Assembly: GCA_949318235.1 (NCBI GenBank) | Contig: OX439132.1 | Span: 42,550,331 to 42,614,330 of the forward strand | Source of the DNA: Ecdyonurus torrentis | Taxonomy: Eukaryota > Arthropoda > Insecta > Ephemeroptera > Heptageniidae | DNA length: 64,000 nt | Direction: 5' to 3' | In this document: in pieces, positions 35,983 to 49,107 of the stretch | Position numbering within the stretch: position 1 is the stretch's first letter | Layout: each line of letters starts with the position of its first letter | Made by a program: the position numbers and the translations under genes | The notes under the pieces: generated by a model | Told to the model about the DNA's origin: nothing | What the model saw: the letters and a program-made list of their open reading frames with translations, nothing else | Databases searched by the model: none

Positions 35983-37113
35983 ATACATAAATTAACAAAT
36001 ATAAAAATAAATAAAACTCTGTTTTATGACATATTTGGTAATTGAAATGCTAATTTTAAATGTTGAGTTGTTTAAAATTTTGAAAAAAACATAATCATTA
36101 TAAGTAATTATAGACTAGATACTACTGCTAGGCTGCGCTGCATTGTGATGCAAGGTCAGAGTGTCGCACGACAAGACCTCCCTGCCCGCACTTGTCTGCT
36201 CGACAGTTGAACAGAAAAAGACAGAAATCCATGTATATTTATATTAATTGCTACTAAAATTACGTTGTTTGTCAACTTATCTTAACAATCTACAAGTATT
36301 GTAATTGTAGGTCCTGTTTGGCTCCTCACGTACGGCCGTTAAGTTCTCTTAAAGTCCTCGGTAGTCAAGTGCGCCAAGTCCTCGAGTTCCCACGTCTCTG
36401 ATGTTGGGATGTTGGGCGCTGCATTAATTATAAACGAAGGGGATTCAGAAATAGGTTAGTGAAAATTTTGAAAAATAAAAATAATTATACAGTGTGTAGA
36501 TAGATCAAACAAAACTATATTAGTTGAAATCATCCTAATATTACAGTAATGACTAACTAGCACAAAACACAACTAGGGTTATCCATAGTATTTCTCCCTC
36601 CCTCCCTTACAAAGATGTAACTCTTTAGTACAAACCAACAGTGTTTAGTAAGATTTTCAAACAGGGTAACAATTAAGTTGAAAGGAGAGGACCATTGGGG
36701 ACCTTGAGGAAAAAACAAATTCTCTTTGCTTTTGCCGAATGATTTGATGTATATAGTACAAAGTCACAGTAAAATATAGTAACAGTGATAATAGCTTACA
36801 AACAAAATAAGACATATTTTTTGCTTGATCTTGATTTTTGAGCCGATGAAATTGAGTCGCATGTTGAACATGGAACTTTTTTAGTGAAGTTTCGTTCATT
36901 TTTATCAGCTTTAAAGTTCTAAACAAATAAATAACAATGTTCGACCATACACATATACGTAGTAAACAGGTAATGACGTCATGATCGGATGTTGTTAAAA
37001 TGGAACAATTTCCAAGCTGGCTCATTATTTGTGTATAGCTTACAGAACGAGCTAATGACGAGAAAACATTTTCAGTGAAAAAAAAAATGTAATATATTAT
37101 GCTGTGTAGTTAC

Positions 37114-37183
37114 CTGTGATAGATAGCTTGTCCGTGCTGCCTCCACTTCAGCATGACTTTTTACACTCTACACGATTGACCCT
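37114..37183 (-). pseudogene. Exon 2 copy, unit 2 (damaged)
   Basis: 70 nt, with the same CTAT duplication as the left-locus copy. A stop (TAA after R-V) and altered first codons break the frame, though KVMLKWRQHG remains. Splice sites are intact. Confidence 0.5.
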
Positions 37184-37316
37184 CTGGAACAAAAAGAGAG
37201 CAAACGTTTTTATTATAGCGCCTACAAGATATGAAAATATGCAACCAGTTACGCATAACTGTCATACTTGTTGCATACTCTGCAGGATATCAATAAGTTG
37301 GAGTATTTAAATTTAA

Positions 37317-37366
37317 TTGTATTTTTTGAAATAAATCCCTTTCTGAATCTGAATCTGAATCTGAAA
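37317..37366 (+). mobile_element. Short LINE-tail-like insertion
   Basis: Absent from units 1, 3 and 4, which read TTTAAATTTAAATATAGCTAA or similar straight through. The insert has AAATAAATCCC then four TCTGAA units. A polyadenylation-like signal with a (TCTGAA)n tail is typical of 5'-truncated non-LTR elements. Confidence 0.55.
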
Positions 37367-37765
37367 TATAACTAATGTTCTAAAAGTTTACGCTTGACTT
37401 ATTTGACACACACACACAGAACAGTTATATATCCTTCTTTTTGAACTATTCAATAAAAAATTACATTACTTATGCTACCCTGTGCGCAGTATTTCATAAA
37501 GGATTAAAATTTATACAAACACTGCTGCTTGCTAAGTTATAAAAATTGTTCATGACCCCCGTGTATCACATTTCTACCCAATGTACCCGTGTCGAACAAA
37601 ATATAACATTATGAGAGGAAAAAAACTTCGCTAAATTGATTGTTATTCTGCTATTTTTTTTTTTTGATGGTAGCAATGCACAAAAAGATCTGTACGTTTT
37701 AAACATACCAATATTTTTAGTATCATATAGTTTACTTTATTATAAGTGCTATAACACAACCCTTA

Positions 37766-37852
<87 letters not shown>

Positions 37853-38310
37853 TATTGTGACTTTGTGAAAGACTTTGTGAAATGGCCATTTTCTTTCTGG
37901 GTCCCTTGTGATTTCACAAAATCAAGATTATATTGTAAAACTTCCAGGAAAAAATTAAGCAAAAAGCTAAAATAATATTAATAATAATAATATTTAAATA
38001 AAATAACTTTATTTTCTTTGGTGATAAACTAAGCCATCTACACATCTTAGATGATAGAATTACCAGTAGAAAAACAGAAAAATTCTATTTTTACAAGACT
38101 AAATTAGTATTTTTTAACTATTATAAAATATGTGTATATTTCATGTTATTGATACATAAATAAAAGGATATATATAGTGTAAGAGATATGAGAGAGCATT
38201 AATTGTGTCATGAAAATTTCTGCAATGGGAAATTCTCTAATTTTGATGGTTAGGAGAGAGGGATTAACCATAAAAATTAGAGAATTTTGCTTATCACCTG
38301 GTCATCATTC

Positions 38311-38860
38311 CTGGTCTCTCAGTATAGCGCTTAGATTCTCATCGTAGCGCCTGGACTCCCTTCATAGCGCCTGGACTCCCATTGTAGCGCCATGACTCCC
38401 ATCTTAGCAGCTGGACTCCCATCATAGCAGCTGGACTCCCATCATAATGCCTGGACTCCCATCGTAGCGCCATGACTCCCATCGTAGCGCCATGACTCCC
38501 ATCGTAGCAGCTGGACTCCCATCATAGCGTCTGGACTCCCATCGTAGCAGCTGGACTCCCATCATAGCAGCTGGACTCCCATCATAGCAGCTGGACTTCC
38601 ATCATAGCGCCTGATCTCCATCATAGCGCCTGGACTCCATCATAGCAGTTGGACTCCCTTCATAGCGCCTGGACTCCCTTCATAGCGCCTGGACTCCCAT
38701 CATAGCAGCTGGACTCCCATCATAGCGCCTGGGCTCCATCATAGCGCCTGGACTCCATCATAGCGCCTGGACTCCCTTCATAGCGCCTGGACTCCCATCA
38801 TAGCAGCTGGACTCCCATCATAGCAGCTGGACTCCCATCATAGCGCCAGGACTCCCAGCT
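38311..38860 (+). repeat. 20-bp minisatellite, unit 3
   Basis: About 27 copies of the CTGGACTCCCATCATAGC(AG/GC) unit with E-box junctions. Confidence 0.95.
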
Positions 38861-38925
38861 CGTCTTCTTCTGATCGTCAGTTTCCATCCAGCATTAGTCC
38901 CCTGCAATCAATGCCATTATGTATT

Positions 38926-39359
38926 GTACACTTAAGTCCCTCGTAAATGTAACATCAAAGACGATGCCGCTTTTTAAAGAAATGCATAGAAATGCGTAGT
39001 CAGGTAAGAGCAGCGTTGCCACCTGCTCTTTTCTTTCTTTTGCTAAGTGAGAAAGTGATTGACATCTCACTTTAGATAACAAAACCTGCATATTATTTGT
39101 AAAAGACACGAAATATTTTGCTATTGTGCCTTAAAAGCTTTTTTCACTTAAGTTATTTAGTTTTGTTATGTTGTTTTCATGCTCGCGAATACAAAGAAGA
39201 GTAAAAATAATGAAGTGAGATGTCAATCACTTTCTCAATTAGCAAAAGCAAGAAAAGAGCAGGTGGCAACGCTGCTCTTACCTGACTTTGCATTTCTACC
39301 CTTTTCCTTAAAAAGCGGCATCGTCTTTGATGTTACATTTACGAGGGACTTAAGTGTAC
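38926..39359. mobile_element. Foldback MITE private to unit 3
   Basis: The element is 38930-39355 (426 bp) with long inverted repeats starting ACTTAAGTCCCTCGTAAATG and including AGACGATGCCGCTTTTTAA and CAGGTGGCAACGCTGCTCTT (reversed on the left). It is flanked by GTAC (38926-38929, 39356-39359). Shifting by one base gives CACTTAAGT ends with a TA duplication, as for Tc1/mariner. Units 1, 2 and 4 show the empty site TATTGTACA(A/T)TACACAG. The two 71-codon open frames, one per strand, are mirror images produced by the inverted repeat. Confidence 0.92.
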
Positions 39360-39680
39360 ATTACACAGTTTGGAAAAAACCCTATTATTTTTAATGTATT
39401 ATTATTATTACAAATATATAGACTATTAATTACGCAAAAAATTCTCTCTCTCGTTCTCTCTCTTTTTTTTACCTTATGCAGATCTTTTGTCCTGCGACAC
39501 TCTGATCTTGTATTAAAAAGCATTGAGGTAGCAAAGGTTTATTTTACTTGTAATGATAATGGTGTTCTGTTCTCAAATCAACTGAACACTTAAAATAAAC
39601 ATTATATTTCTACCAAATATATCATTATAATAACATTTTATTTATTTACCTGTACCTACCTACCTACCTACCTACATACG

Positions 39681-39868
<188 letters not shown>

Positions 39869-41031
39869 ATATACATAAATTAACAAATATAAAAATAAAT
39901 AAAACTCTGTATCACATAAAACTCTGTGATATGACATATTTGGTAATTGAAATGCTAATTTAAAATGTTGAGTTGTTTAAAATTTTGAAAAAAACATTAT
40001 CATTAAAAGTAATTATAGACTAGATACTACTGCTAGGCTGCGCTGCATTGTGATGCAAGGTCAGAGTGTCGCACGACAAGACCTCCCTGCCCGCACTTGT
40101 CTGCTCGACAGGTGAACAAAAAAAGACAGAAATCCATGTATATTTATATTAATTGCTACTAAAATTACGTTGTTTGTCAACTTATCTTAACAATCTACAA
40201 GTATTGTAATTGTAGGTCCTGTTTGGCTCCTCACGTACGGCCGTTAAGTCCTCTTAAAGTCCTCGGTAGTCAAGTGCGCCAAGTCCTCGAGTTCTCACGT
40301 CTCTGATGTTGGGATGTTGGGCGCTGCATGAATTATAAACGAAGGGGATTCAGCAATAGGTTAGTGAAATTTTTGAAAAATAAAAATAATTATACAGTGT
40401 GTAGATAGATCAAACAAAACTATATTAGTTGAAATCATCATAATATTACAGTAATGACTAACTAGCACGAAACACAACTAGGTTAATCCATAGTATTTCT
40501 CCCTCCCTCCCTTACAAAGATGTAACTCTTCAGTACAAACCAACAGTGTTTGAGTAAGATTTTCAAACAGGGTAACAATTAAGTTGAAAGGAGAGGACCA
40601 TTGGGGACCTTGAGGAAAAATCAAATTCTCTTTGCTTTTGCCGAATGATTCGATGTATATAGTACAAAGTCAATATTTTTTTTTGTAAAATATAGTAACA
40701 GTGATAATAGCTTACAAACAAAATAAAACATATTTATTGCTTGATCTTGATTTTTGAGCCGATGAAATTGAGTCGCATGTCGAACATGAAACTTTTTTAG
40801 TGAAGATTCGTTCATTTTTATCAGGTATAAAGTTCTGAACAATTAAATAACAATGTTCGACCATACATATATACGTAGTAAACAGGTAATGACGTCATGA
40901 TCTGATGTTGTTAAAAAGGAACAATTTCCAAGCTGGCTCATTATTTTTGTATAGCTTACAGAACGAGCTAATGGCGAAAAAACATTTTCAGCGAAAAAAA
41001 AAAGATGTAATAAATAATACTGTATAGTTAC

Positions 41032-41097
41032 CTGTGATAGCTAGTCCGTGCTGCCTCCACTTCAGCATGACTTTGTACACACTAGACGATTGACGCA
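41032..41097 (-). pseudogene. Exon 2 copy, unit 3
   Basis: 66 nt between GTTCCAG| and CACAG|GTAACT, frame VRQSSSVYKVMLKWRQHG, open. Identical to unit 4 over the exon. Upstream in frame an open stretch starting MTDMRNWLH is intron-derived. Confidence 0.5.
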
Positions 41098-41641
41098 CTG
41101 GAACAAAAAGAGAGCAAACGTTTTTATTATAGCGTCTACAAGATATGAAAATATGCAACCAGTTACGCATATCTGTCATACTTGTTGCATACTCTGCTGG
41201 ATATCAATAAGTTGGAGTATTTAAATTTAAATATAGCTAATGTTCTAAAAGTTTACGCTTAGATTATTTGACACACACACACAGAACAGTTATATATCCT
41301 TCTTTTTGAACTCTTCTATAAAAAATTACATTACTTATGCTAACCTGTGCGCAGTATTTCATAAAGGATTAAAATTTATACAAACACTGCTGCTTGCTAA
41401 GGTATAACAATTGTTCATGACCCCCGTGTATCACATTTCTACCCAATGTACCCGTGTCGAACAAAATATAACATTATGAGAGGAAAAAAACTTCGCTAAA
41501 TTGATTGTTTTTCTGTTTTTTTTTTTTTTTTTTTTTTATGGTAGCAATGCACAAAAAGATCTGTACGTTTTAAACATACCAATATTTTTAGTATCATATA
41601 GTTTACTTTATTATAAGTACTATAACACAACCCTTAGTGTG

Positions 41642-41699
<58 letters not shown>

Positions 41700-42161
41700 T
41701 ATTGTGACTTTGTGAAAGACTTTGTGAAATGGCCATTTTCTGGGTCCCTTGTGATTTCAAAAAATCAAGATTATATTGTATAACTTCTAGGAAGAAATTA
41801 AGCAAAAAGCTAAAATAATCTTAATAATAATAATATTTAAATAAAATAACTTTATTTTCTTTGGTGAATAACTAAGCCATCTACACATCTTAGATGATAG
41901 AATTACAATTACCAGTAGGAAAACAGAAAAATTCTATTTTTACAAGACTAAATTAGTATTTTTTAACTATTATAAAATATTTGTATATTTCATGTTATTG
42001 ATACATAAATAAAAGGATATATATAGTGTAAGAGATATGAGAGAGCATTAATTGTGTCATGAAAATTATTGCAATGGAAAATTCTCTAATTTTGATGGTT
42101 AGGAGAGAGGGATTAACCATAAAAATTAGAGAATTTTGCTTATCACCTGGTCATCATTAAT

Positions 42162-42569
42162 GGTCTCTCAGTATAGCGCCTAGATTCTCATCGTAGCGCC
42201 TGGACTCCCTTCATAGCGCCTGGACTCCCATCGTAGCGCCATGACTCCCATCGTAGCAGCTGGACTCCCATCATAGCGTCTGGACTCCCATCGTAGCAGC
42301 TGGACTCCCATCATAGCAGCTGGACTCCCATCATAGCAGCTGGACTCCCATCATAGCAGCTGGACTTCCATCATAGCGCCTGATCTCCATCGTAGCGCCT
42401 GGACTCCATCATAGCGCGTGGACTCCCTTCATAGCAGCTGGACTCCCATCATAGCGCCTGGACTCCATCATAGCGCCTGGACTCCATCATAGCAGCTGGA
42501 CTCCCTTCATAGCGCCTGGACTCCCATCATAGCAGCTGGACTCCCATCATAGCACCAGGACTCCCAGCT
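42162..42569 (+). repeat. 20-bp minisatellite, unit 4
   Basis: About 20 copies, same consensus and E-box junction. Very similar to unit 3, including the shared GATCTCCATC variant, which supports units 3 and 4 being the youngest pair. Confidence 0.95.
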
Positions 42570-42959
42570 CGTCTTCTTCTGATCTTTAGTTTCCATCCAG
42601 CATTAGTCCCCTGCAATCAATGTCATTATGTATTGTACATTACACAGTTTGGAAAAAACCTATTATTTTTAATGTATTATTATTATTACAAATATATAGA
42701 CTATAAATTACGCAAAAAATTCTCTCTCTCGCTCTCTCTCTTTTTTTTTTACCTTATGCAGATCTTTTGTCCTGCGACACTCTGATCTTGTATTAAAAAG
42801 CATTGAGGTAGCAAAGGTTTATTTTACTTGTAATGATAATGGTGGTCTGTAATCAAATCAACTGAACACTTAAAATAAACATTATATTTCTACCAAATAT
42901 ATCATTATAATAACATTTTATTTATTTACCTGTACCTACCTATCTACCTACCTACATAC

Positions 42960-43279
<320 letters not shown>

Positions 43280-44532
43280 CTACCTATCAGTGGCGTTCGG
43301 TGCCTATTTTTAGAATTCAAATGATTATAGCGCCGAATTTTATCGATAGATTTTTTAGAAATTTTGGAATTTTGTAGTCAGAAAGTCAAAATTATGAACA
43401 CTATTTTTTATTTTTTTGTAATTGGAAGTTAAAGGTCCCAAAGGGCCCCTTAAACAGAAAAATTGAGTTAATTTTTTACTCTTCTGATCAGAAAGGACAC
43501 TGATAATTAAAAAATCTAAAAATAACTAAATTTCAGGATAAAAGAGTTTTGATTAAAGCGCAAAACCCCAAAATTGGTCTTGATTTGTTATGTGGGTCTA
43601 ATTAGGGACACTTCAAAGTCAAAATATTTTTAATTTGAAACAAAAATTACAAATTCAGCTAGAAAAACGAAAACTATAAATTTTGTATTTTTTGGGGTGT
43701 CAATTTCAAAAATCACATTTTGGGCTTCCCACGTCTCCCCAAAAGGGCCCAAAGGGGCTCTATTTTTTTCAAAAAGCAAGATATCAAAAATATAACTGCA
43801 GAAATCGATTTGTAATGGCCAAAAACATAGGAATCAATATATTACACACCAAAATCGGCAAAACTCTCAATTTTTTGTTTTTGGGGCCCTCCTCAGGTCA
43901 TGCAATGTGCATGACCTGAGGAAGGCCCTAAAAATATTTTTTTAAGAGTTTTGCCGATTTTGGTGTGTAATATATTGATTCCTATGTTTTTGGCCATTAC
44001 AAATCGATTTCTGCAGTTAGATTTTTGATATCTTGCTTTTTGAAAAAAATAGGGCCCCTTTGGACCCTTTTGGGGAGAATTGGGAAGCCCAAAATGTGAT
44101 TTTTGAAATTGACACCCCAAAAAATACAAAATTTATAGTTTTCGTTTTTCTAGCTGAATTTTTAATTTTTGTTTCAATTTAAAAATATTTTGACTTCGAA
44201 GTGTCCCTAATTAGACCCACATAACAAAGCAAGACCAATTTTGCGGTTTTGCGCTTTAATCAAAACTCTTTTATCCTGAAATTTAGTTCTTATTCGATTT
44301 TTTAATTTTCAGTGTCCTTTCTGATCAGAAGAGTAAAAAATTACCTCAATTTTTCTATTTAAGGGGCCCTTTGGGACCTTTAACTTCCAATTACAAAAAA
44401 ATAAAAAATAGTGTTCATAATTTTGACTTTCTGACTACAAAATTCCAAAATTTCTAAAAAATCGATCGTTAAAATTCGGCGCTATAATCATTTGAATTCT
44501 AAAAATAGGCACCGAACGCCACTGCTACCTAT
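43280..44532. mobile_element. hAT foldback element (element 3)
   Basis: The element is 43288-44524 (1,237 bp), almost one palindrome centred near 43906 (GGTCATGCAATGTGCATGACC). Its arms are about 615 bp. The ends are CAGTGGCGTTCGGTGCC and its exact reverse complement. The 8-bp duplication CTACCTAT (43280-43287, 44525-44532) fits nTnnnnAn, and CAGTGGCG is a typical hAT terminus. Units 1-3 provide empty sites. Twin 78-codon open frames (MYFLGCQFQ) on opposite strands mirror each other and have no recognised domain; arm-to-arm differences include frame-breaking changes. Confidence 0.96.
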
Positions 44533-45702
44533 CTATCATATACATAAATTAACAAATATAAAAATAAATAAAACTCTGTATCACATAAAACTCTGTGATA
44601 TGACATATTTGGTAATTGAAATGCTAATTTTAAATGTTGAGTTGTTTAAAATTTTGAAAAAAACATTATCATTAAAAGTAATTATAGACTAGATACTACT
44701 GCTAGGCTGCGCTGCATTGTGATGCAAGGTCAGAGTGTCGCACGACAAGACCTCCCTGCCCGCACTTGTCTGCTCGACAGGTGAACAAAAAAAGACAGAA
44801 ATCCATGTATATTTATATTATTTGCTACTAAAATTACGTTGTTTGTCAACTTATCTTAACAATCTACAAGTATTGTAATTGTAGGTCCTGTTTGGCTCCT
44901 CACGTACGGCCGTTAAGTCCTCTTAAAGTTTTCGGTAGTCAAGTGCGCCAAGTCCTCGAGTTCCCACGTCTCCGATGTTGGGATGTTGGGCGCTGCATGA
45001 ATTATAAACGAAGGGGATTCAGAAATAGGTTAGTGAAATTTTTGAAAAATAAAAATAATTATACAGTGTGTAGATAGATCAAACAAAACTATATTAGTTG
45101 AAATCATCATAATATTACAGTAATGACTAACTAGCACGAAACAAAACTAGGTTAATCCATAGTATTTCTCCCTCCCTCCCTTACAAAGATGTAACTCTTC
45201 AGTACAAACCAACAGTGTTTGAGTAAGATTTTCAAACAGGGTAACAATTAAGTTGAAAGGAGAGGACCATTGGGGACCTTGAGGAAAAATCAAATTCTCT
45301 TTGCTTTTGCCGAATGACTCGATGTATATAGTACAAAGTCAATATTTTTTTTTGTAAAATATAGTAACAGTGATAATAGCTTACAAACAAAATAAAACAT
45401 ATTTATTGCTTGATTTTGATTTTTGAGCCGATGAAATTGAGTCGCATGTTGAACATGGAACTTTTTTAGTGAAGATTCGTTCATTTTTATCAGGTTTAAA
45501 GTTCTGAACAATTAAATAACAATGTTCGACCATACATATATACGTAGTAAACAGGTAATGACGTCATGATCTGATGTTGTTAAAAAGGAACAATTTCCAA
45601 GCTGGCTCATTATTTTTGTATAGCTTACAGAACGAGCTAATGACGAAAAAACATTTTCAGCGAAAAAAAAAAAAGATGTAATAAATAATACTGTATAGTT
45701 AC

Positions 45703-45768
45703 CTGTGATAGCTAGTCCGTGCTGCCTCCACTTCAGCATGACTTTGTACACACTAGACGATTGACGCA
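45703..45768 (-). pseudogene. Exon 2 copy, unit 4
   Basis: 66 nt, frame VRQSSSVYKVMLKWRQHG, same splice sites as unit 3. It is the copy next to exon Y (46361-46634) and so occupies the ancestral position: exon Y then exon 2, as at 16004-17079 in the left locus. Confidence 0.55.
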
Positions 45769-46159
45769 CTGGAACAAAAAGAGAGCAAACGTTTTTATTA
45801 TAGCGTCTACAAGATATGAAAATATGTAACCAGTTACGCATATCTGTCATACTAGTTGCATACTCTGCAGGATATCAATAAGTTGGAGTATTTAAATTTA
45901 AATATAGCTAATGTTCTAAAAGTTTACGCTTAGATTATTTGACACACACACACAGAACAGTTATATATCCTTCTTTTTGAACTCTTCTATAAAAAATTAC
46001 ATTACTTATGCTAACCTGTGCGCAGTATTTCATAAAGGATTAAAATTTATACAAACACTGCTGCCTGCTAAGTTATAACAATTGTTCATGACCCCCGTGT
46101 ATCACATAACCCAATAACATTATGAGAGGAAAAAAACTTCGCTAAATTGATTGTTTTTC

Positions 46160-46190
<31 letters not shown>

Positions 46191-46315
46191 GATGGTAGCA
46201 GTGCACAAAAAGATCTGTACGTTTTAAACGTACCAATATTTATAGTATCATATAGTTTACTTTATTATAAGTGCTATAAAACAACCCTTAGTGTATATAT
46301 ATATATATGTGTGTG

Positions 46316-46352
<37 letters not shown>

Positions 46353-46360
46353 TTACTAAC

Positions 46361-46634
46361 CTGATGGAAACTGGCCGCCACACTCCTCCTCACATCCTGA
46401 CTGATATCTCATGATAACTCAAAGAAGATCCTCTTTAACATCTCTGGATTAGTTTGCAGACTGAACACCAACATGGCGGACAAACGCTCAAACTGCTGCA
46501 CTCCACATGCAGCTCAGCGCGATCTATCAGAGGAACCATTAGTCCCAGCACCGTGAGTGCCAGGGTTGCTGTGAGCTGGGACTCTTGTCGGTAGGCTAGT
46601 GTGAACAAGCGTCGATCGTCACTACTCATTTTAT
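46361..46634 (-). pseudogene. PPP4R4: PPP4R4-type HEAT exon Y, right copy
   Basis: 274 nt with acceptor TTGCTTCACAG| and donor TTCCATCAG|GTTAGT. In phase with exon X the 5' part reads NKMSSDDRRLFTLAYRQ, like the S/T-P-D-x-x-L-x-F helix of PPP4R4. The 3' part, one frame over, reads VQQFERLSAMLVFSLQTNPE, MLKRIFFELS, a TGA, then DISQDVRRSVAASFHQ. A second TGA replaces the glycine codon at the frame junction. It is clearly a HEAT exon and clearly dead. The 64-codon Cys-rich frame is a mixture of the two frames. Confidence 0.68.
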
Positions 46635-47049
46635 CTGTGAAGCAATAAAAATATATTATTATAATAATTTTTTTACTTTAGTAGGATAAAAATACTTTAA
46701 ATTATTATGGAAAATATAAATTTACGATGTTACTCAGTTACTTAGATATAACTCTTCAGTACAAAGCAAATACTTGGTTAAAAAAGTTTAAACAGTAACT
46801 TGTTAGTATAAAATTTATTTTTTTAAGTGGTAAATAGTCAGCTCTGCACATCTAAAAACGTTTTATGTTGAACTAATTAATTCTAAAAATAGAAAAAAAG
46901 AGTAAAATTACTCTTCAGTTACTTTTTTCCGTATTCTTTATTTGAATTTTTCCTAAAAAAGAAAAAAAAAACAACGAAGTGACGTGGGCCACATTGTGGG
47001 CATCTTAATCTTAAATACAATTTCAGTTAGCTGCAGCCAGGTAAATATA

Positions 47050-47087
<38 letters not shown>

Positions 47088-47506
47088 CTGTAGCTGTGAT
47101 ACACTAGTGCTGTTCATAAATTCTGTTTTCTGCAGCTACAATGTCGATCAGCATTGGTTATTCAAATACGGCATGCACATTATTTAATGCAAGAAGAAGT
47201 TTACAAACAACATTACTGATATACGCACGGACATCAACGTGACGAGAATACGACAACGTGAACTTACAGTACTGTCAGTGCAAACCACGGCCTCAGAAGG
47301 AAAAAAGAAATAAATAATAACAGTACAGGCATTCCGGATTCTCTTTAAATGCAATAATATTTTATGTATAAACTTTGCTAACATAGTGTAATATACACAG
47401 CACATAAATAGCAAAATATTTTGATGTTTACTCCTAGCTTAGCAATATAAAAGCAGTTAGTTATATTCGATGTTTAGTTAATTTATATATGTAGTGAATA
47501 ACTTAC
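46635..47506. other. Intron-like sequence, right locus
   Basis: Reverse complement of 12297-13198. Holds a (CT)n tract at 47054-47082 and GTGATACACTAGTGCTGTTC. Open frames on either strand are not shared with the left copy. Confidence 0.6.
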
Positions 47507-47599
47507 TTGAAGTCAAATTGAAAAAACAAGGCACAGTCTCATATCTGCTCAGGACAGGGATGAAGTTTTGAGGCATGCAGCAGTCACCAACATCAGAGC
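47507..47599 (-). pseudogene. PPP4R4-type exon X, right copy
   Basis: 93 nt between TTGATTGACAG| and TTCAA|GTAAGT. The frame reads SDVGDCCMPQNFIPVLSRYE, then TVPCFFNLTS, open. It joins exon P (ends one base into a codon) and exon Y (A + AT gives Asn) in phase. The F-I-P-V-L run corresponds to the I-L-P-L-V helix expected here in PPP4R4. Three codons shorter than the left copy. Confidence 0.58.
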
Positions 47600-47996
47600 C
47601 TGTCAATCAAAACATCAGACTTACGTATTAATTTTGTCTGGTTAAATAATAATAGTAATTATAAAAGTTTTTCCCACGAAAGAAAAAAAATAAATTAACA
47701 ACATAAAAAAAGCTAATTTTTAATATTTAGTTAATACAGCGTAATGTCAGTTATACTGCATAATGACAGTGCAATTGAGCGTAAATTATTACTTACTATG
47801 TTGTGCAAATAATATAATTTTTATGGTGTGATCTAATTAAGCATAAATTTATGCACCAAAGATATATAATATGCAGTGTAAATCACATACGTTATTAATT
47901 CTTCACATGTGTTTCTTTTCAAACTATTATTTCTCACTTGATTAAAATCGAGATCATCTCGAGAGCTCAACTTATAATCTGCTCACCATGTCGCAA
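47600..47996. other. Intron-like sequence between exons P and X
   Basis: Collinear in part with 11834-12194 (GATCTCGAGAG / CTCTCGAGATGATCTCG; TTATGCA..). No other feature. Confidence 0.5.
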
Positions 47997-48253
47997 CAGT
48001 TTGAGCAGTTGGGAGACAGCTTGCACGGCGCTCAGCTACATCACTCTGGCTCCTCATCGCTGACCATCTCCACGAGCGAGAGTAAAAGCCGTAAGAGGGC
48101 GGGTCTAGCTAGAAGTCGCCCAAGTCCTAGATCGTGCCTGGCTGGTTAGTTGAAAGCATACAGTGGCCCTCACTTTACTGTTCCCGTCCTGGCAGAAAGA
48201 TAGTATCAGCCGGAGAAAGTCTTGTTGAATCCTGGGCAAGTCAATTACACGCG
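47997..48253 (-). pseudogene. PPP4R4: PPP4R4-type HEAT exon P, right copy
   Basis: Acceptor CTTCTACAG| and donor GACATG|GTGAGC. Frames: IQQDFLRLILSFCQDGNSKV, RATVCFQLTSQARSR; shifted, LLRLLLSLVEMVSDEEP; shifted again, LSAVQAVSQLLKLLRH. It has two HEAT signatures (D-x-N-x-x-V-R and S-D-E-E) and lesions different from the left copy (a TAG where left has TGG; two extra bases before GATGTAG). The plus-strand frame starting MSQQFEQLGD at 47998 is antisense to this exon and broken in the left copy. Confidence 0.6.
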
Positions 48254-48534
48254 CTGTAGAAGTCTAATATATCTTGGTCCACCACTGTGCGATGTCGTTT
48301 TCCAAGCCCCGGTAAATAAACATTAGTTAGTTTTGTACAAGAATACGTAATTTATGCTGCATTTATGTCAATATAGCATACATATTGCTAACTGAGAATA
48401 ACACAATCTATATTATATTTATATATATGATATATATATATATATATATATATTATTTATATTATATATATTTATATATATTATATAATATTTACAATCA
48501 GATATATGTAAACTATAAATTACGCAAAAAAGGT

Positions 48535-48569
<35 letters not shown>

Positions 48570-48785
48570 GCTTATAGAAGACATGCGTGCAGCTCTTTTG
48601 TCGTGCGACACTCTGACCTTTTGTATCAAAAAAGCAGTAAGGTAGCAACAGTTTATTTTACTTGTACTGATAATGGTGGTGTCGTAATCAAATCTACTAA
48701 ACACTTAAAATGACATTATATTTCTACTAAATACATCATATATTAAAATTTTATTTATTTACCTATACCTACTTACCTACCTAAG
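48254..48785. other. Non-coding DNA with TA and CT tracts
   Basis: Includes a TA-rich patch 48410-48500 and (CT)n at 48537-48567, then the left arm of the TATC module (TTTTGTCGTGCGACACTCTG). Confidence 0.6.
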
Positions 48786-48941
<156 letters not shown>

Positions 48942-49107
48942 ATATAAATAAATTAATAAATATAAAAATACATAAAACTCTGTATTATGACATATTTAGT
49001 AATTGAAATGCTAATTTTAAATGTTGAGTGGTTTTAAATTTTAAAACAAACATAATCATTACAAGAAATTAAGACATACTGCTGCTAGGCTGCGCTGTAA
49101 TGCAAGG

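Noticed and set aside
38894..39394. Two related 71-codon frames on opposite strands
   Set aside because: Mirror images created by the inverted repeats of the MITE in unit 3.
43683..44129. Two near-identical 78-codon frames on opposite strands starting MYFLGCQFQ
   Set aside because: They are the two arms of the hAT foldback element read in mirror orientation. No domain is recognised, and identity follows from the palindrome.
46435..46629. 64-codon Cys-rich frame containing CPPCWCSVC as a possible new small protein
   Set aside because: The 5' half is genuine exon Y, but the Cys-rich half is an out-of-frame reading of the HEAT helix that all copies preserve in another frame.
47998..48150. Plus-strand small open frame starting MSQQFEQLGD
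   Set aside because: Antisense to HEAT exon P, which has splice sites and family motifs. The left copy has a 2-base deletion that breaks the frame.
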